DNA from: Scleromitrula shiraiana
Taxonomy: Eukaryota > Ascomycota > Leotiomycetes > Helotiales > Sclerotiniaceae
NCBI GenBank assembly: GCA_028455995.1
Contig: JABELC010000013.1
Location: forward strand, 1,488,001 to 1,552,000
Reading direction: 5' to 3'
DNA: 64,000 bases
The notes under the pieces were generated by a model. It was not told where the DNA came from. It searched no databases and worked only from the letters and a program-made list of their open reading frames with translations. The position numbers and the translations under genes are program-made. Of this stretch, positions 22,311 to 34,159 are shown piece by piece; the stretch's first letter is position 1, and each line of letters opens with the position of its first letter.

Positions 22311-23505
22311 ACTTCCTGGAATTTATTTGATCTGATTTTGCGCTGCTGGGTGGATGGAATGGGTTGTTTTTACGGTTTCTTCTTTTCAACAATAACGTCA
22401 ATGCTTTGTTCGACCTGTTATGGGAAGATCTCAGGGCCTGGTATTTATTTACCATACACGACATTGGGAGATGCTACAGAGAAATGAGTCTGATGAAGCA
22501 AGGAACTATGTGGTGTATTGCTTCATCTTGCATGCAGTTCATAGCAAAATGAAAAGCCTAAGTAAGAACAAGAGATGAATTTTACATTGCGTTTGGTGCT
22601 GTGGAAAATGGAAGTGGAGATTGTGCAAAATAATAATGAGAATCCATACATTACAGTATTGTGAAATCGGAATTGATTGAACAGGCATGAATTTTGGTAT
22701 TATTTTGTGATATGACTGGATGAGAAGATAGATCTTAAGAGCTACCGTCTTTCATCCAATTTCAAAAAACCTGCAGATATAACCCTTGCCACAGATAATG
22801 CCTCTAGAGCATGTCTGGTAGAACAATTGGTCTTAACGGTTGAGATTGATGGTTATTTTCTAGAGGCTACAGTCCATATGTAGTCCACACATCCACATCG
22901 GTATATCCATCTACAAACAGGCACTGACTCCCACCCCAGTTTGCACAGTTATTCCCGCAATACATGTAATACACATCATGTCTAGCTAGACCTGGTGATA
23001 CATGTATCTATCAGCATGTACCTCTATATCCAACCCAACCCAACCAAATTGCCCCTTCGCTATGAACAAACCAAACACAAGTTGATGAATCAGCGGTCCG
23101 TTCAGTTCCTGGTTTCCGAGCGGGGCGGGAAGCGTAATAACCGAGGAAAGGGGGATTGCGGGGTAATCCGAGCTGCTTCCCCGGACTTTTCGAGGATATA
23201 AATTAAAATAGGGTTTGAATTCTAAATGGATGATTATTTTCTTCTTGATTGATTGATTACATGATTTATTTTTTGATATCAATTTGAATGAGGGTTTGAG
23301 TTTTCTATCGAATGAAACCTTTGGAAAGAAGATATAGATAGAGAGAAAGGAATTGAAGAAAGGTAGATTAGGTAATATTGTGGTTGTACTGGTTACATTC
23401 CGAGACATCAACATCAACATCTTCAGCTTTCATCTTCAAAAGTAATCACCAATTTTCAATCACCAACCTCCTAACCCTCTACCTCTCAAACTCTCACTAT
23501 TCAAA
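22311..23505. other. Intergenic region between uL13 and acyl-activating enzyme genes
   Basis: 3' flank of uL13, then the promoter side of the acyl-activating enzyme. A 144-codon antisense frame at 22986-23420 has no recognisable domain and AT-driven composition. No RNA gene was recognised. Confidence 0.5.
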
Positions 23506-25278
23506 ATGTCAGGACCAACCTCCCGTCTCCAAAGTCTAGCAAATCACTTCCTCTCTTCTGCTTCTTCCACCCCAACCACATCATCATCCCCCCTCCCCAA
23601 ACAAAACCACCACATCCACACCCTCTCCCCAACCTTCTTCCTCCCCCGCGCCGCCCTCATCGAGCCCTCCGCCCCAGCAATCCACCACATAACCGCACTC
23701 AACGCTTCCCTAACACGCAGCTACCAGCAATTCGCCGATCGCGCACGCGGTCTTGCTTATTTTCTCCAGAAACATAAATTAAAGCGAGTAGGGATTTTAT
23801 GTCCTAATACACCCGCGTTTCTGGAGAGTATCTTTGGCATTGCGGCTGGGGGGGCGGTGTCGGTGGGTGTTAATTATCGGTTGAGGGGGGAGGAAATTGC
23901 GTATATTCTTGAGAAGGCGGAGGTGGATGTTGTGGTTGTGGATCGGGAGTTTGAGGGATTACTTGGGGAGTTTAGGAAGATTCATCCGAGTGTTAGGATT
24001 ATTGTTGATGTGGATGAGGATGGGGAGAATGGGGAATTCGATAGGGCGGTTAGGGAGGGCTGGGAATATGATGGGCAGTTGGGAGGAAAGGGGTGGGATG
24101 GGTTAAATGCGCAGTGTGAAGATGAGGATGATATAATAGCGATACCGTTTACGAGTGGTACGACGGCAAAACCAAAGGGCGTCGTTTATACACATCGAGG
24201 TGCCTATCTAGCATCTATGGCCAATATCGTCGAATCGGGTCTTAATTACCATAAAGGGAGATGCGGATATTTATGGACATTACCCATGTTTCACGCCGTG
24301 GGGTGGTGTTTCCCATGGGCTGTCACAGCAGTCAGGGGAACCCATTATTGTTTGCGAAGAATAGATTATCCGCTCATATGGTCTCTGTTAAAGGAACATC
24401 ACATTACGCACTTTAATGCCGCGCCGACGGTAAATACGCTTCTTTGTGCGGACAAGAAGGCAGAGAGATTAGATAGGGAAGTTAGAGTTACGGTTGCGGC
24501 GAGTCCGCCTACGGCGAGTTTATTCCGCACAATGAGCGAGTTAAATCTGATTCCCGTTCATGTGTATGGTATGACGGAGACTTATGGTCCCATTACTAAG
24601 GGATATCATATGCCGATATGGGACGAACTACCCGACTCAGAACGGTACGCACGAATGGCACGACAAGGGCACGGCTTCCTCACATCGCTCAACATCCGCA
24701 TCATCAAAACCCCCTCCGACTATAACAATCTCACACCAGGCCAAATAATCGACGTACAGAGAAACGGCAAGGAAATAGGAGAAATAGCATTCAAAGGCAA
24801 CATATGTGCGAAGGAATACTACAAGGACCCCGAAGCGACGAGGAAGCTGTTCGAGGGCGGCGTGCTGCATAGTGGGGATCTTGCCGTGTGGCATGAGGAT
24901 GGGAGTGCGCAGATTCTGGATAGACAGAAAGATGTTATTATTAGTGGGGGCGAGAATATCAGTAGTGTGGCGTTGGAGGGGGAGATTTGTAGGTGTGCGG
25001 GGGTGTTGGAGGTGGGGGTTGTGGGAGTAAGCGATGAGAGGTGGGGGGAGCGGCCGGTGGCGTTTGTTACGGTTAGGGAGGAGGGGGGTGGGAAGGAGGG
25101 GAGGGGAGGAATGACGGGAGAGGATATACTTAAATGGGCGAAGGAGGAGAGCACAATTAGTAGATTTATGGTTCCGAGGGAGGTGGTGGTTGTGAGGGAG
25201 TTACCAAAGACTAGTACGGGGAAGGTCAAGAAGAATGTGCTTAGGGAGTGGGCGAAGGGAAATTGGAATGCTAGTTAG
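23506..25278 (+). CDS. Acyl-CoA synthetase-like AMP-binding enzyme (acyl-activating enzyme)
   Basis: Single exon, 590 residues. The ANL superfamily core motifs are all present: P-loop FTSGTTAKPKGVVYTH (215-230), aromatic/acyl pocket YLWTLPMFHAVGW, adenine motif YGMTETYGP, ATP-ribose motif LHSGDLAVWHEDG, hinge DRQKDVIISGGENISS, and the C-terminal catalytic lysine motif PKTSTGKVKKNVLREW. It adenylates a carboxylate and transfers it to CoA. Overall form resembles plant AAE/medium-chain acyl-CoA synthetases; the exact substrate cannot be read. The N-terminus (residues 7-15, RLQSLANHF) fits a relaxed PTS2 peroxisomal signal; there is no C-terminal SKL. A TTTGGG repeat lies in its 3' flank. Confidence 0.9.
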   Translation: MSGPTSRLQSLANHFLSSASSTPTTSSSPLPKQNHHIHTLSPTFFLPRAALIEPSAPAIHHITALNASLTRSYQQFADRARGLAYFLQKHKLKRVGILCPNTPAFLESIFGIAAGGAVSVGVNYRLRGEEIAYILEKAEVDVVVVDREFEGLLGEFRKIHPSVRIIVDVDEDGENGEFDRAVREGWEYDGQLGGKGWDGLNAQCEDEDDIIAIPFTSGTTAKPKGVVYTHRGAYLASMANIVESGLNYHKGRCGYLWTLPMFHAVGWCFPWAVTAVRGTHYCLRRIDYPLIWSLLKEHHITHFNAAPTVNTLLCADKKAERLDREVRVTVAASPPTASLFRTMSELNLIPVHVYGMTETYGPITKGYHMPIWDELPDSERYARMARQGHGFLTSLNIRIIKTPSDYNNLTPGQIIDVQRNGKEIGEIAFKGNICAKEYYKDPEATRKLFEGGVLHSGDLAVWHEDGSAQILDRQKDVIISGGENISSVALEGEICRCAGVLEVGVVGVSDERWGERPVAFVTVREEGGGKEGRGGMTGEDILKWAKEESTISRFMVPREVVVVRELPKTSTGKVKKNVLREWAKGNWNAS

Positions 25279-25348
25279 ACTTTTCTTTTGGGGCGGAGGG
25301 GTGGAGATGGGATTATGAATGATGAATGTGTGTATCTGTTATAGGTTT

Positions 25349-25384
25349 CGTTTTGGGTTTGGGTTTGGGTTTGGGTTTGGGTTT
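25349..25384. repeat. (GGGTTT)n repeat in the 3' flank of the acyl-activating enzyme
   Basis: Five to six GGGTTT units. It resembles a telomere unit but is not TTAGGG; an internal simple repeat is the plain reading. Confidence 0.8.
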
Positions 25385-25719
25385 GATGACATGAGATGAG
25401 ATAGATGGAATGAGGTTAGATGGGAAGAGAATAGTGAGAATGTATTTATCTATTTATTAATTCATCACGACTATACCAATCGAATGTGTTAATGTCTATA
25501 CTATATTCTAGATACATATCATACCATCTATCTCCAATCTATTCCATCCCACTCTTCTCTACTCAATGGTTTAATCATAGAATTATCGTTCTTGGACTTA
25601 GATCGATACAAATATGCAACTGTCCTTCTCAATCGCATTCAACTCAATATATTTCATATTCGGGGTTTACATATAGCGCCTGGAGGTATATTTCCTTGGG
25701 ATTCTGCCCCTCTGAATTA

Positions 25720-27345
25720 TTTAGGCCGCTTGAAAAATGATTGCTCGACGCGAAATCTTGCATTTTTTAGCACCTGATATCTTATCGATCCAGGCATATA
25801 TGGAGTACTTGATGGCTTCTCGAATACCTCGACTGCATGAAAGCAAATATGACTTGAACACCAAAGTTGTATTATCTCTGCACCTACTAAGACTTGAGAA
25901 CATCTTGAGCAATCATGGCGTCTTTAAAAAACTAACTAGAAGGAGCATCATATTTATATCAGAAGGTGAGTCGTTTTATTCACTAGAAATAGTGGCACAA
26001 CTTATCATACCACGTTCCAAAAAGAACCTCAAAAGATTAGGACACAGACAGTTGGGATGAACAACGCCAATAGGACACATATCTCCAATCACAACGATAG
26101 TTCTAAAAGAACTATAGAAGAAAACCACATCAATACCCCTTCACTAAATGAATCAGTATTTCGAGAACTTTTACCAGACTTTCCTGTATCAAAGTCATAT
26201 TGTCTTCACCCCCATTTAATACCTAGGTCAATTTATCGGACAAATTCACAAAAGCTATCCACAAACACTCGATAAATGACATGGAGATGTGTAATTAGTA
26301 AGATCTAAAGTAATTCTGGAAAACATAAATCTATGCATATTAGACGAATCTGATGGTTTCGTAGAAATCTGGTCACATCTCTTCCGATGAGTTTCAGGAG
26401 ACCCCGGGGCAGGAAGGTTCTCTTGTCGAACTAGCCGAAGGACTCATGAAGGCTGGCTATATAACAAAAGCTCGGATCTCAAACTCAGGAAATAGTACGG
26501 TTGATTTAATCACGCATACCTGCAAGAACGTTTTTGCTGCCGCTAAAACCCTTAGATTCTGGAGAGGTTTTCAGCCTCTCTGCCTGTTTTTGTAGACTCA
26601 AGTTCTCAGAGAAGCTTTATGTGTTTGCCGACTGATGAATGTCGTTGGCTTTATCTATGCACGAGAAAGCAACCGCACTTTACGGCTCTAGAGCCTGTAC
26701 ATGTTTGCAAAGACGAGAAAGATAACGACATTTAATGACTTATCATTCTTCTAGTCCTTGAAAGTAGCTTACTATCAACATCGAAATTGGGGTCAAAGGA
26801 TACTTTTGAAGTTGAAAAGAATTGATTTGATTCAAGTACGATAATGAATTATCCATATGTCGTTTCCAGTATACAATTGATAGTTTGAGGTTTACCCAGG
26901 AGATTTCGTCGACCATATCAAACTCAATGACCTCTCACCAACCACTACAGAGTAAGACTTTACACCCCCGCCACCACCTAGATATGTTCCTTTCATTGGA
27001 CCGCAACACATGCTGCACTTGTCTCATGAGTATCCTGCTATTTCGCAAGCGACCGGAATCCAACATTTCTACCTCCAACGCATACCGCGGAGAAAAATTG
27101 AGCCTATTATCTTCAAACCAAGGAGTATTAATGGTAATACTGGCTGGGGTCTTCATTTTGTTGAAGGGTTGAATACAGCACTTGCTATAACCATAATGTT
27201 CCTGCTCTCGTCAATCCTGGAAATTACATTTGCAGTCTCTTGGTCGATATGGAAAAAGGATATACAAGGAGCTTTTGAAGTTGGGGCATATGTTACTAGT
27301 GTTGCCACACTAGCTGTATTGGCATGGCAAATGTGGACTTTTTGA
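25720..27345 (+). pseudogene. Relic of a fungal multipass membrane protein
   Basis: Coding-like pieces lie in order on the plus strand but are broken by stops. One around 26390-26597 reads SSDEFQETPGQEGSLVELAE and continues to a stop. One around 26880-27345 has VYPGDFVDHIKLND, then a stop, then PPRYVPFIGPQHM, and ends in the best-preserved part: GWGLHFVEGLNTALAITIMF, SWSIWKKDIQGAFEVGAYV and a final helix. The last block resembles the two C-terminal helices with a DIQGAF-type loop common in fungal membrane proteins of unknown function. The 5' border is uncertain. No intact reading frame can be built with plausible introns. Function unknown. Confidence 0.5.
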
Positions 27346-27460
27346 ATATTCATTCTTTAGAATAACGATGAGGTTTGCCTTTCTTTACTTGTTAGTGTTG
27401 TTGCGATATAGTACGGAGCACACCTACACAACCATAAAAACACCGCGATGAGAACTTCAT

Positions 27461-28166
27461 ATGATACTACCAGCTCAAACATATACATCCCATTATTCTC
27501 CGATCAAAGATGTATTATCATCTGGAAAATATGATCTAGTGAGTCCCGCCGAGGAAGAAATATCGTTTAGGGGTGAACAGAAGGTACTTCGTTACATCAT
27601 GTATCTAGTCCTTTCACCTCCCTGCAGTAGCCTTTTTGATTCTAATGGAATGTGTAGACCGGAAGATATGTCTCGCTGGTTTTCATTGATTTCATCTTGA
27701 TCATTCAGATTGGTGGTTAGAGCACAGAGTCTTGGAATTTAAGTACCAAGGTTTTTCTTGGAGAGGGGGCAAAGATTATGATCTCGCCAATAGAAATGAT
27801 ACACCTGACAATAACGGAGTCGATATGGCGGAACAGCAAGAAGACGGATGGGAGATAAAAATCTCATTAGTTAACATCACTTTTGGAGCTTATCCGTGTG
27901 TTCTTCAATTTGTTTGGTTGGAGTTTTGTTCTGCTCTCTTTCTTGTTTTCCCTGCATAAATCATGAAGCCCAATACAGCATCACAATCCAGTATCGCAAT
28001 CTCAATACAACTTCGTTTGTTGGTGTATTATAATCTCTCCGGAATGTCCATTGGGTTAAACTACTTACTAGTCGTCAAGATTGGCTATTATTTACAAAAC
28101 ATAATGGAAGCTGACGACAGAGAATCCACGGTAGTTTCAGAGGCGGAAGCGGAAAAGGAGAGATAG
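27461..28166 (+). other. Unassigned coding-like fragments
   Basis: Three consecutive open frames (27461-27700, 27732-27959, 27963-28166) of 67-79 codons, with segments such as SPAEEEISFRGEQKVL and EFKYQGFSWRGGKDYDLANR. They may be exons of a small gene or further relics. No family is recognised and the exon joins are not convincing. Confidence 0.25.
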
Positions 28167-28170
28167 TTAA

Positions 28171-28926
28171 GAAAGGTATATATTCTTCGGTCCTGGTATG
28201 CAGTATCTGTCTATCATATTCACTAGTGAAGATAAAGTTCATTTGTAAATAGTAGAGAATGTGCATTATCTCAAAAATGAAAACAAAAAAGAACATAGAA
28301 TGCTGGCAAGGAGCCCACCAAGTCTGGTTACTGCTCTGGTTGATGCTGGGTTTCGCATCACTGTAAGTAGAAATGGATTGTTGTAGTAGTCCTAGCCAAG
28401 TTTAATTAGTAAAATAATTTATTGGATTGGGAAATTCGCTTTTGCTTGGCTGCATCTTGACAATATATATTTACATTTTGAGAGCGATGTAATTGAAAAG
28501 ATATTGCGTTTGCTTGAGATGATGTGACAGAGTACGGCATAGGTGATGAGTCAGCAAGAGGGGTATTGGCACTAGTAGATCCCCTTCGGAGACAATCTTG
28601 GATTTAAATCAACACCACCGACTCAAACTTTCTAATTTGAATCTCGCAATCTCATCTCTGCTTGAAACTCGGATATATTGAGGATGCGTGTAGAATGGGA
28701 AAAATTCAAATTCACAACAAAGAATCAAGATTCTGAACCGAACGGCTACCCCGCTCAGCTCCGATTTTTCAGATATCACATATCATATTCGGGTCTGATC
28801 CCAAAAGAAATTCGGAGCGAGTAATAGCACCATTTATCCGATTGAGTCATTTTACTATATTAATCCATTATCAAGATAGAATCTTACTTCACTTCCAATT
28901 TTTTTGCCTTATGCTTTGGGGATAAA
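28171..28926. other. Intergenic region upstream of methyltransferase
   Basis: AT-rich; contains the presumed promoter of the plus-strand methyltransferase. No ORF worth calling. Confidence 0.4.
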
Positions 28927-30161
28927 ATGTCGGAAGTTCGCTTTGATGACGAGATAAACCGGATAGCTCAACACTACGATTCCCGAGCTTCAAACTATGA
29001 TACCAAGTCAACATTTCACCATTCTTTGGCTAATGAATACGTAAAATATGTTAATCCCCAACATGGAGAGAAGTTATTGGATTTAGCCTGTGGGACGGGT
29101 TTGATATCGTTTGCGCGTTAGCATTTGCTCACTCCAATAATCTTTTTTGTCCATTTTAACAGTGGAAAAATCGTTCATCAAGTGATGGAGGTGACTCAAG
29201 AAAACATCAAGTTCAATCTCAAACTAACGCCTCTTGTTTATTCACAGTGCTAGCTCATGCTCGCCTGAGTTACATCCACGGAGTTGATATAAGTCCCAAC
29301 ATGCTGTCAATCGCCCGATCGAAAATTCCTTCCTCAAATACTGGTAATGACAATGATGCTACTCTTCGTCCCCCTCATTCTCACCTACCGCTCCCACCCC
29401 TTGATCCACAACCACAATCAAATACAATCATTGAGTTCACGCAGTCATCTGTTATGCCACCCACACTCGCGCAGATTCCCACCCTTATTACTAAACACTC
29501 CTCGTTCGATATAATAACCATATCTTCAGCCTTTATTCTCCTTCCATCTCCACTATCTGCACTCAAATCTTGGATCCCTTTTCTCAATAGTAACCAATCA
29601 TCAAGGATAGTACTAGATGTGCCGCATACATCAAGTATGCTTGGACTTTCTATCTTCTCTAAGTTAAGTTCTGAATTTGGAATCGAGTTTTGGGGACGGA
29701 GAGATTGGATTACTGGGATGACAAGTCTGAGATCTTTGATGCAGAAGGCGGGTTTGGTGGATGTGAAGACTTTTGAGTCGATCATTTTCAAAGATATATC
29801 GGCTGCGACTCCTCTTGTTGGCGGTGGGAAAATGATTGATGAGGATGGTCATGAATTCAATGGAGCGAGGGAATGGAATGTCGAAGCCGGAGGAGAGGTT
29901 TTCGATGAGATGGCCAAGTGGAACGGAATGGGAGAGTGGAGAGAGGATAATGAAGGAAAGAAAAAACAACGATGGATTGAGGAATGGAGAAAGTTGGCTG
30001 GTGGAGATGGAATAGTGAGGGAGGAAGGGAGGGTCATAGTCGGAGTCGGCTATATACCCCATCTGTCAGGTAGTAGTCCCGCGGTTGGCACTTCCACGTT
30101 CGAGCACTGGATAAGTAGCCTCGAAAGTATCAAGATCCCGGCTTCCACGTACGAAAATTAG
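28927..30161 (+). CDS. Class I SAM-dependent methyltransferase
   Basis: Two exons, 28927-29116 and 29248-30161, with a 131-bp intron (GTTAGC donor, TTCACAG acceptor); 367 residues. Motif I is EKLLDLACGTGLISFA (about 48-62) and the acidic motif II region is HGVDISPNMLSIARSKI. The N-terminus (IAQHYDSRASNYD) is typical of UbiE/COQ5-type and small-molecule methyltransferases. The C-terminal third is Trp/Glu/Lys-rich and unassigned. The motifs needed for SAM binding are intact. It sits inside the decaying 25-46 kb block but is itself unbroken. Substrate unknown; a secondary-metabolite or housekeeping role cannot be told apart from sequence. Confidence 0.82.
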
Positions 30162-30641
30162 AATGAGTTGATTCGTGATACGCAAAGGGAAGAGCAAAAT
30201 TGGCAAGCTTGTCACCAAAATAGAGGAAAATTTTCTTGATCTTTTAAAGTTAATACTACCTTTGAAGTCCATAGTATTTCTTTTGGCAGAAAGAATATTC
30301 AAGACCTATTCATATATAAGAGTTTACCTCAATGGATGAGAATGAGTCGGAATAAACAGAAACCATCCGGAAGATCTCATTGGGCTTACCACTGACCAAT
30401 CACGTGGCCCAGGATCGATTTTTCATTCTGTTGCATATCTTCTAACCCTAACCTTAACCTTAACCATTCCTTAAAAATATATATATATATATATATATAT
30501 ATTTGCCAGTTCCAATAAATCATAAATTCATTTCTCAAATTCCAATTGGAGTCTTCTTCCAATTACACATCAACCTCTTCAGTTTATAACGAAACAAGCA
30601 AGTGCTTACTGAGAATATCAAGAGTCAGCCCTAGTACACAA
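30162..30641. other. Intergenic with TA microsatellite
   Basis: Convergent 3' flanks. Degenerate AACCCTAACCTTAACC words occur at 30443-30466, followed by a pure TA array of about 12 units near 30478-30502. No gene. Confidence 0.5.
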
Positions 30642-31342
30642 TCATTGTCTCTGACCATTCCTCGTACTATCGACCAATCAGTTAGCAAAGCCTATCTTCA
30701 ATTCCAAAACAAAGACATAGGAAATATATAAATGACATACTCAGTAGTACACTTCCAAGGTTGAACCGTCGGGATAGTATCATTAACCGTAACAGACCTA
30801 ATACACCCGAATTTTTGCGCAACAGAACCCGTGTCACACCCATTCAAAACAATGCTCAACTGCTCATTATATTCCTCCGAGCTCAGAACCCGTGATTCGA
30901 CCAAACAAGTCGGATCCCCCTTTAGCCAGCCGGCTCGCAACCACATCAACGTATCTTTGCTGTTGTCGGGAGAATAAGGCTTGGGGAGTGCTGGTTCATC
31001 TAACGTGTCCAATCTTATATTTGCAATGCTGGAACAATATGGTCCGATTTGTGCTTGGGCCCAGCATTGATTGACAGAAAGTTGATATTGAGGATTTCCT
31101 ATTTGGCCTGCATAGCAGAAGAGATTAGGATCTAACGCGAAGACTGCCGTGGAGACAGTAGCGGGCGTATCGGGATTAGTGTCACTATAGTCAATAGTAT
31201 TCCACGAAGCAGCTGGAGCGAATCCGGGTGTTCCCGCGTAACTTCGAGGGGTATGAGCGGTTGTGTTGTCGGTGGTTGAATTTTCACCTGCGTAGAGGAC
31301 GGGGAATATCACAACCGTCGACGTCGTCGCCAGCTTCGGCAC
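30642..31342 (-). CDS. Cysteine-containing secreted-type protein part, C-terminal exons
   Basis: A long frame from 31342 down to a GTATGT donor near 30732, joined to a short last exon 30666-30642 by an intron with a GCTAAC branch and GATAG acceptor. It reads YAGENSTTDNTTAHTPRSYA, then a Cys-spaced region (LFCYAGQIG, NQCWAQAQIGPYCSS, CLVESRVLSS, NGCDTG, KFGCIRS). There is no ATG at its 5' end, so it must be the 3' part of a larger gene. The metallopeptidase relic lies just upstream on the same strand and could be its 5' part, but the frame through the linking exons is not clean. Family not recognised; gene reality moderate. Confidence 0.45.
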
Positions 31343-31720
31343 AGAGATTATCGTCTACATCGTATATCATGGGGGGTATGATAGGGTTTCAAAAAACGCA
31401 GTAATGTTTAACATTAGCTCACCGTCCGTATCACATGAATCGATTATTCCTTTTGGGTGTGACAAATCTGGGATATTGCCGGGGTTCAAAACAGGCTCCT
31501 TGGGGTATCTGATTTAGATTTATTAACATTGGATAGATTAAGGTTCAGGAAAGCTTACATTCCACGCCAGCCTCTATATTCAACCTATAATGACAGACAG
31601 AATTGTGCCAGACCATCGGCTGTATCCCCAAGATTCACCAATCCAAATTCTGATCGAAGAGAAACTAAAGAGGTACCTACCATTTCTTGAGGTATCATGT
31701 CCAGCTTGAGTTCCAATTTG

Positions 31721-32643
31721 TCAATTTGCCAGTATTTTTGCAAGCGGAGGGCTATATGCCTGGGCCCACCTCTTCTTCTTTAACTCTATATCGAAGAATC
31801 TCACAAAGTAGTCCCAAAGATGGCCTGTTGTGCTAGCACGGTTCGACGACGAATTCAGATCAAACATCTCATGAAGTACCATCCATCCTATTCCAAGTTA
31901 GTTTAATATTTCGAAAAATGGCGCTGGGATTAGAAAAGAACAGGAACCTTACCCCAGCATTGGTAATTGGTAAGGTCTTCTAATGACTTGGGGGTTTTCT
32001 CCCACATTTCTAACACGACAGGACATGACTTAATTCTATCATTTAGATCAAAAAATTGAGAATTAGGGCAAAAGGTTATGGTATCCACTTTGAGACCTGT
32101 ATTGCTACCAGTTCCATCTGGATTAGTAGTATAAGCCTGAACATTCTTATTTCCGCATCTTTTCGCTCAGTCGTAGCAATTATCGTTTACTTCCCAAGCA
32201 AATCCATTGGAAGGCCAAGCTAAGTCGTATGTTGTAGCTAGATGTACAAGATATATTTCCAATTAGCGGCTGAAGCAATGATATGGATTGAATGGCAGGC
32301 TGGCTATGGTGCACTTACCTCTGACTCTCTGCCAGTTAGCGGAATCTATGTACTTATCATCCTCAAAAAAATCTCTTTTTGCATGGGATGAGTAATCGAT
32401 ATAACTATCCGCTACACATGCAATCGTAAGGGCTTCGGACCATGCAGTCCTAATTTGCTGCTCTTGTGCCGGGGTGCAAGCAGCAAAGTTGACAAGTCTC
32501 TCCGATTGTATGATTAGGGGCTGGTTGGCAACAGCATGGCGAATTGTCAATGCGCTCAGAAGAATCGCTTGAACTCCGATGAAGCGCGTTGTGAAGGTGG
32601 TTTGTTTTTGCTGTGATTTTCTATTTTGAATAGGATACATCAA
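31721..32643 (-). pseudogene. Secreted zinc-metallopeptidase-like gene, degenerate
   Basis: Exons fit at 32643-32319, 32237-31953 and 31887-31721 with GTAAGT and GTAAGG donors. Exon 1 has a signal peptide then NFAACTPAQEQQIRTAWSEA, the start seen in fungal deuterolysin/lysine-specific-endopeptidase-like secreted proteins. Exon 2 has an in-frame TGA at 32167-32169 (after NDNCYD). Exon 3 carries the expected metal site as VLHEMFD: the second zinc histidine of HExxH is Asp (codon 31859-31861). The frame stops at 31721 and later family segments appear only in shifted frames. A stop plus loss of a zinc ligand makes an active enzyme unlikely. Confidence 0.55.
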
Positions 32644-34159
32644 GTATCTTATATATTGCTGAATTTGAGCTTCAAAGTGGTAAATTTACCACCATGGATG
32701 CGTATATCATCCATAGCAACGCGGCGGTGTAAAACTAAGAACATTCAATTGATTAGAAATACATCGAAGAATCAAGAGCTACATAACATTGAAGCAATTT
32801 GGTTGATTTCCTATTACAATTCAGGACTTCTGATAGGAGGAAGATACTTGGTGTTAGTATCAGAGTCTTGTGTCAATAATTGATGGCAGGGCGGTATGGT
32901 GGCGTGGTAACTCAGCATTTGTTGTCGCTGCAATGTTTTACGTTATATGCGGGTTGGAATAAACATCTGAAATCAACACCATACATATGCGCAGGTACAT
33001 TTTAAATTACAAGATCACCTTCATGAAGTCTTTCGATTGACATACTTGTACGAAGGACCGATAAAAATCCAACTTACTGACCAGCTCCACTCACAGCTCA
33101 CGAATCCTAATAAACATAAACGGCCCATCCATAGCGTCAGAGATGACATAAAAGCCTAGAGGATGGATGAATTACCTTGATTAACCGAGTGCATTATGGT
33201 GAGATGAGGTGTAGAAGGAGATATAAATTGTAAGCCACGTAGTCTCAAAGGTAACCCAAGCTATCGAAATTTCAAATGTCTGTTCAACATTTGGACTTTA
33301 ACATAACCATAAAACAATACAAAGAATTCAACCGATTCAAAAAACATCTTGATATATATCTCATAAATAGCCATTCAAAACAGGTTCACTTGATTCATCC
33401 ATACCTATATCTGAATGCTCAAATGCCGACTAGACATTCAAGAATGAACTACATAGCTCAAACTCAAAAGTACCAACAGAGTACAATGAATGACCATCCA
33501 TAAATTCTCTCAAAACATCCTTCGTTACTTATATATAAAATGTTTGAGAATTTATGTCCATCGTCGAGAATGTACAAATCCACTTCTCTTCTCTTCTTCT
33601 TCGGAATGCTTCTTCCCCTTCTCGACTCTCCCCCACCAACCCAATTTTTATTTTATACTTCTCTTTCACTTGGAATTGAAAGGGATGTGGACAGGTAAAT
33701 AGATATAGATAAATTGGTACTTTAAATTCTCATCTATAAAACTCAGAAAACTAATCAATCACCAAGCCGGCAAACTCACTTTATTTTACTTAAGTAGCCA
33801 TCCATCCAGAAGAAAGAAAACGCCAACCCCATTTACCCCAATCCAATACCACCGTCCAAAGTGTTCAGTGATTGCTTTCCTTCCAAAACCTTCGGGTATA
33901 CACAAGAGAATGCCAGAGAAGAGATTCTCTCCCATGCTCAAAATCCTCCCACCCCCAAGATAGCGAAATTACCTCCTCAAATGTAAAACGTCTATCAATA
34001 TAGATAGATAGATAGAATTAATATATACACCCCCAGCCTTTCCATTTAAATTACCAACATGTCCCTTTTGACTTCCATATTGAGTATCTTAATTCGAGAA
34101 CCTCTTCGTTCCCATCCTATCTCATCTTATCCATCTGCGATCCAATTCCACCCAAGCCT
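32644..34159. other. Intergenic, AT-rich
   Basis: Upstream of the peptidase relic and downstream of the DUF7729 gene. Small AT-rich frames only; nothing supportable. Confidence 0.5.

Noticed and set aside
22986..23420. 144-codon minus-strand ORF
   Set aside because: AT-driven composition, no motif, lies in the promoter region of the acyl-activating enzyme.
30443..30466. Telomere-like AACCCTAACC words
   Set aside because: Only one CCCTAA-like unit, the rest CCTTAA; no true array.
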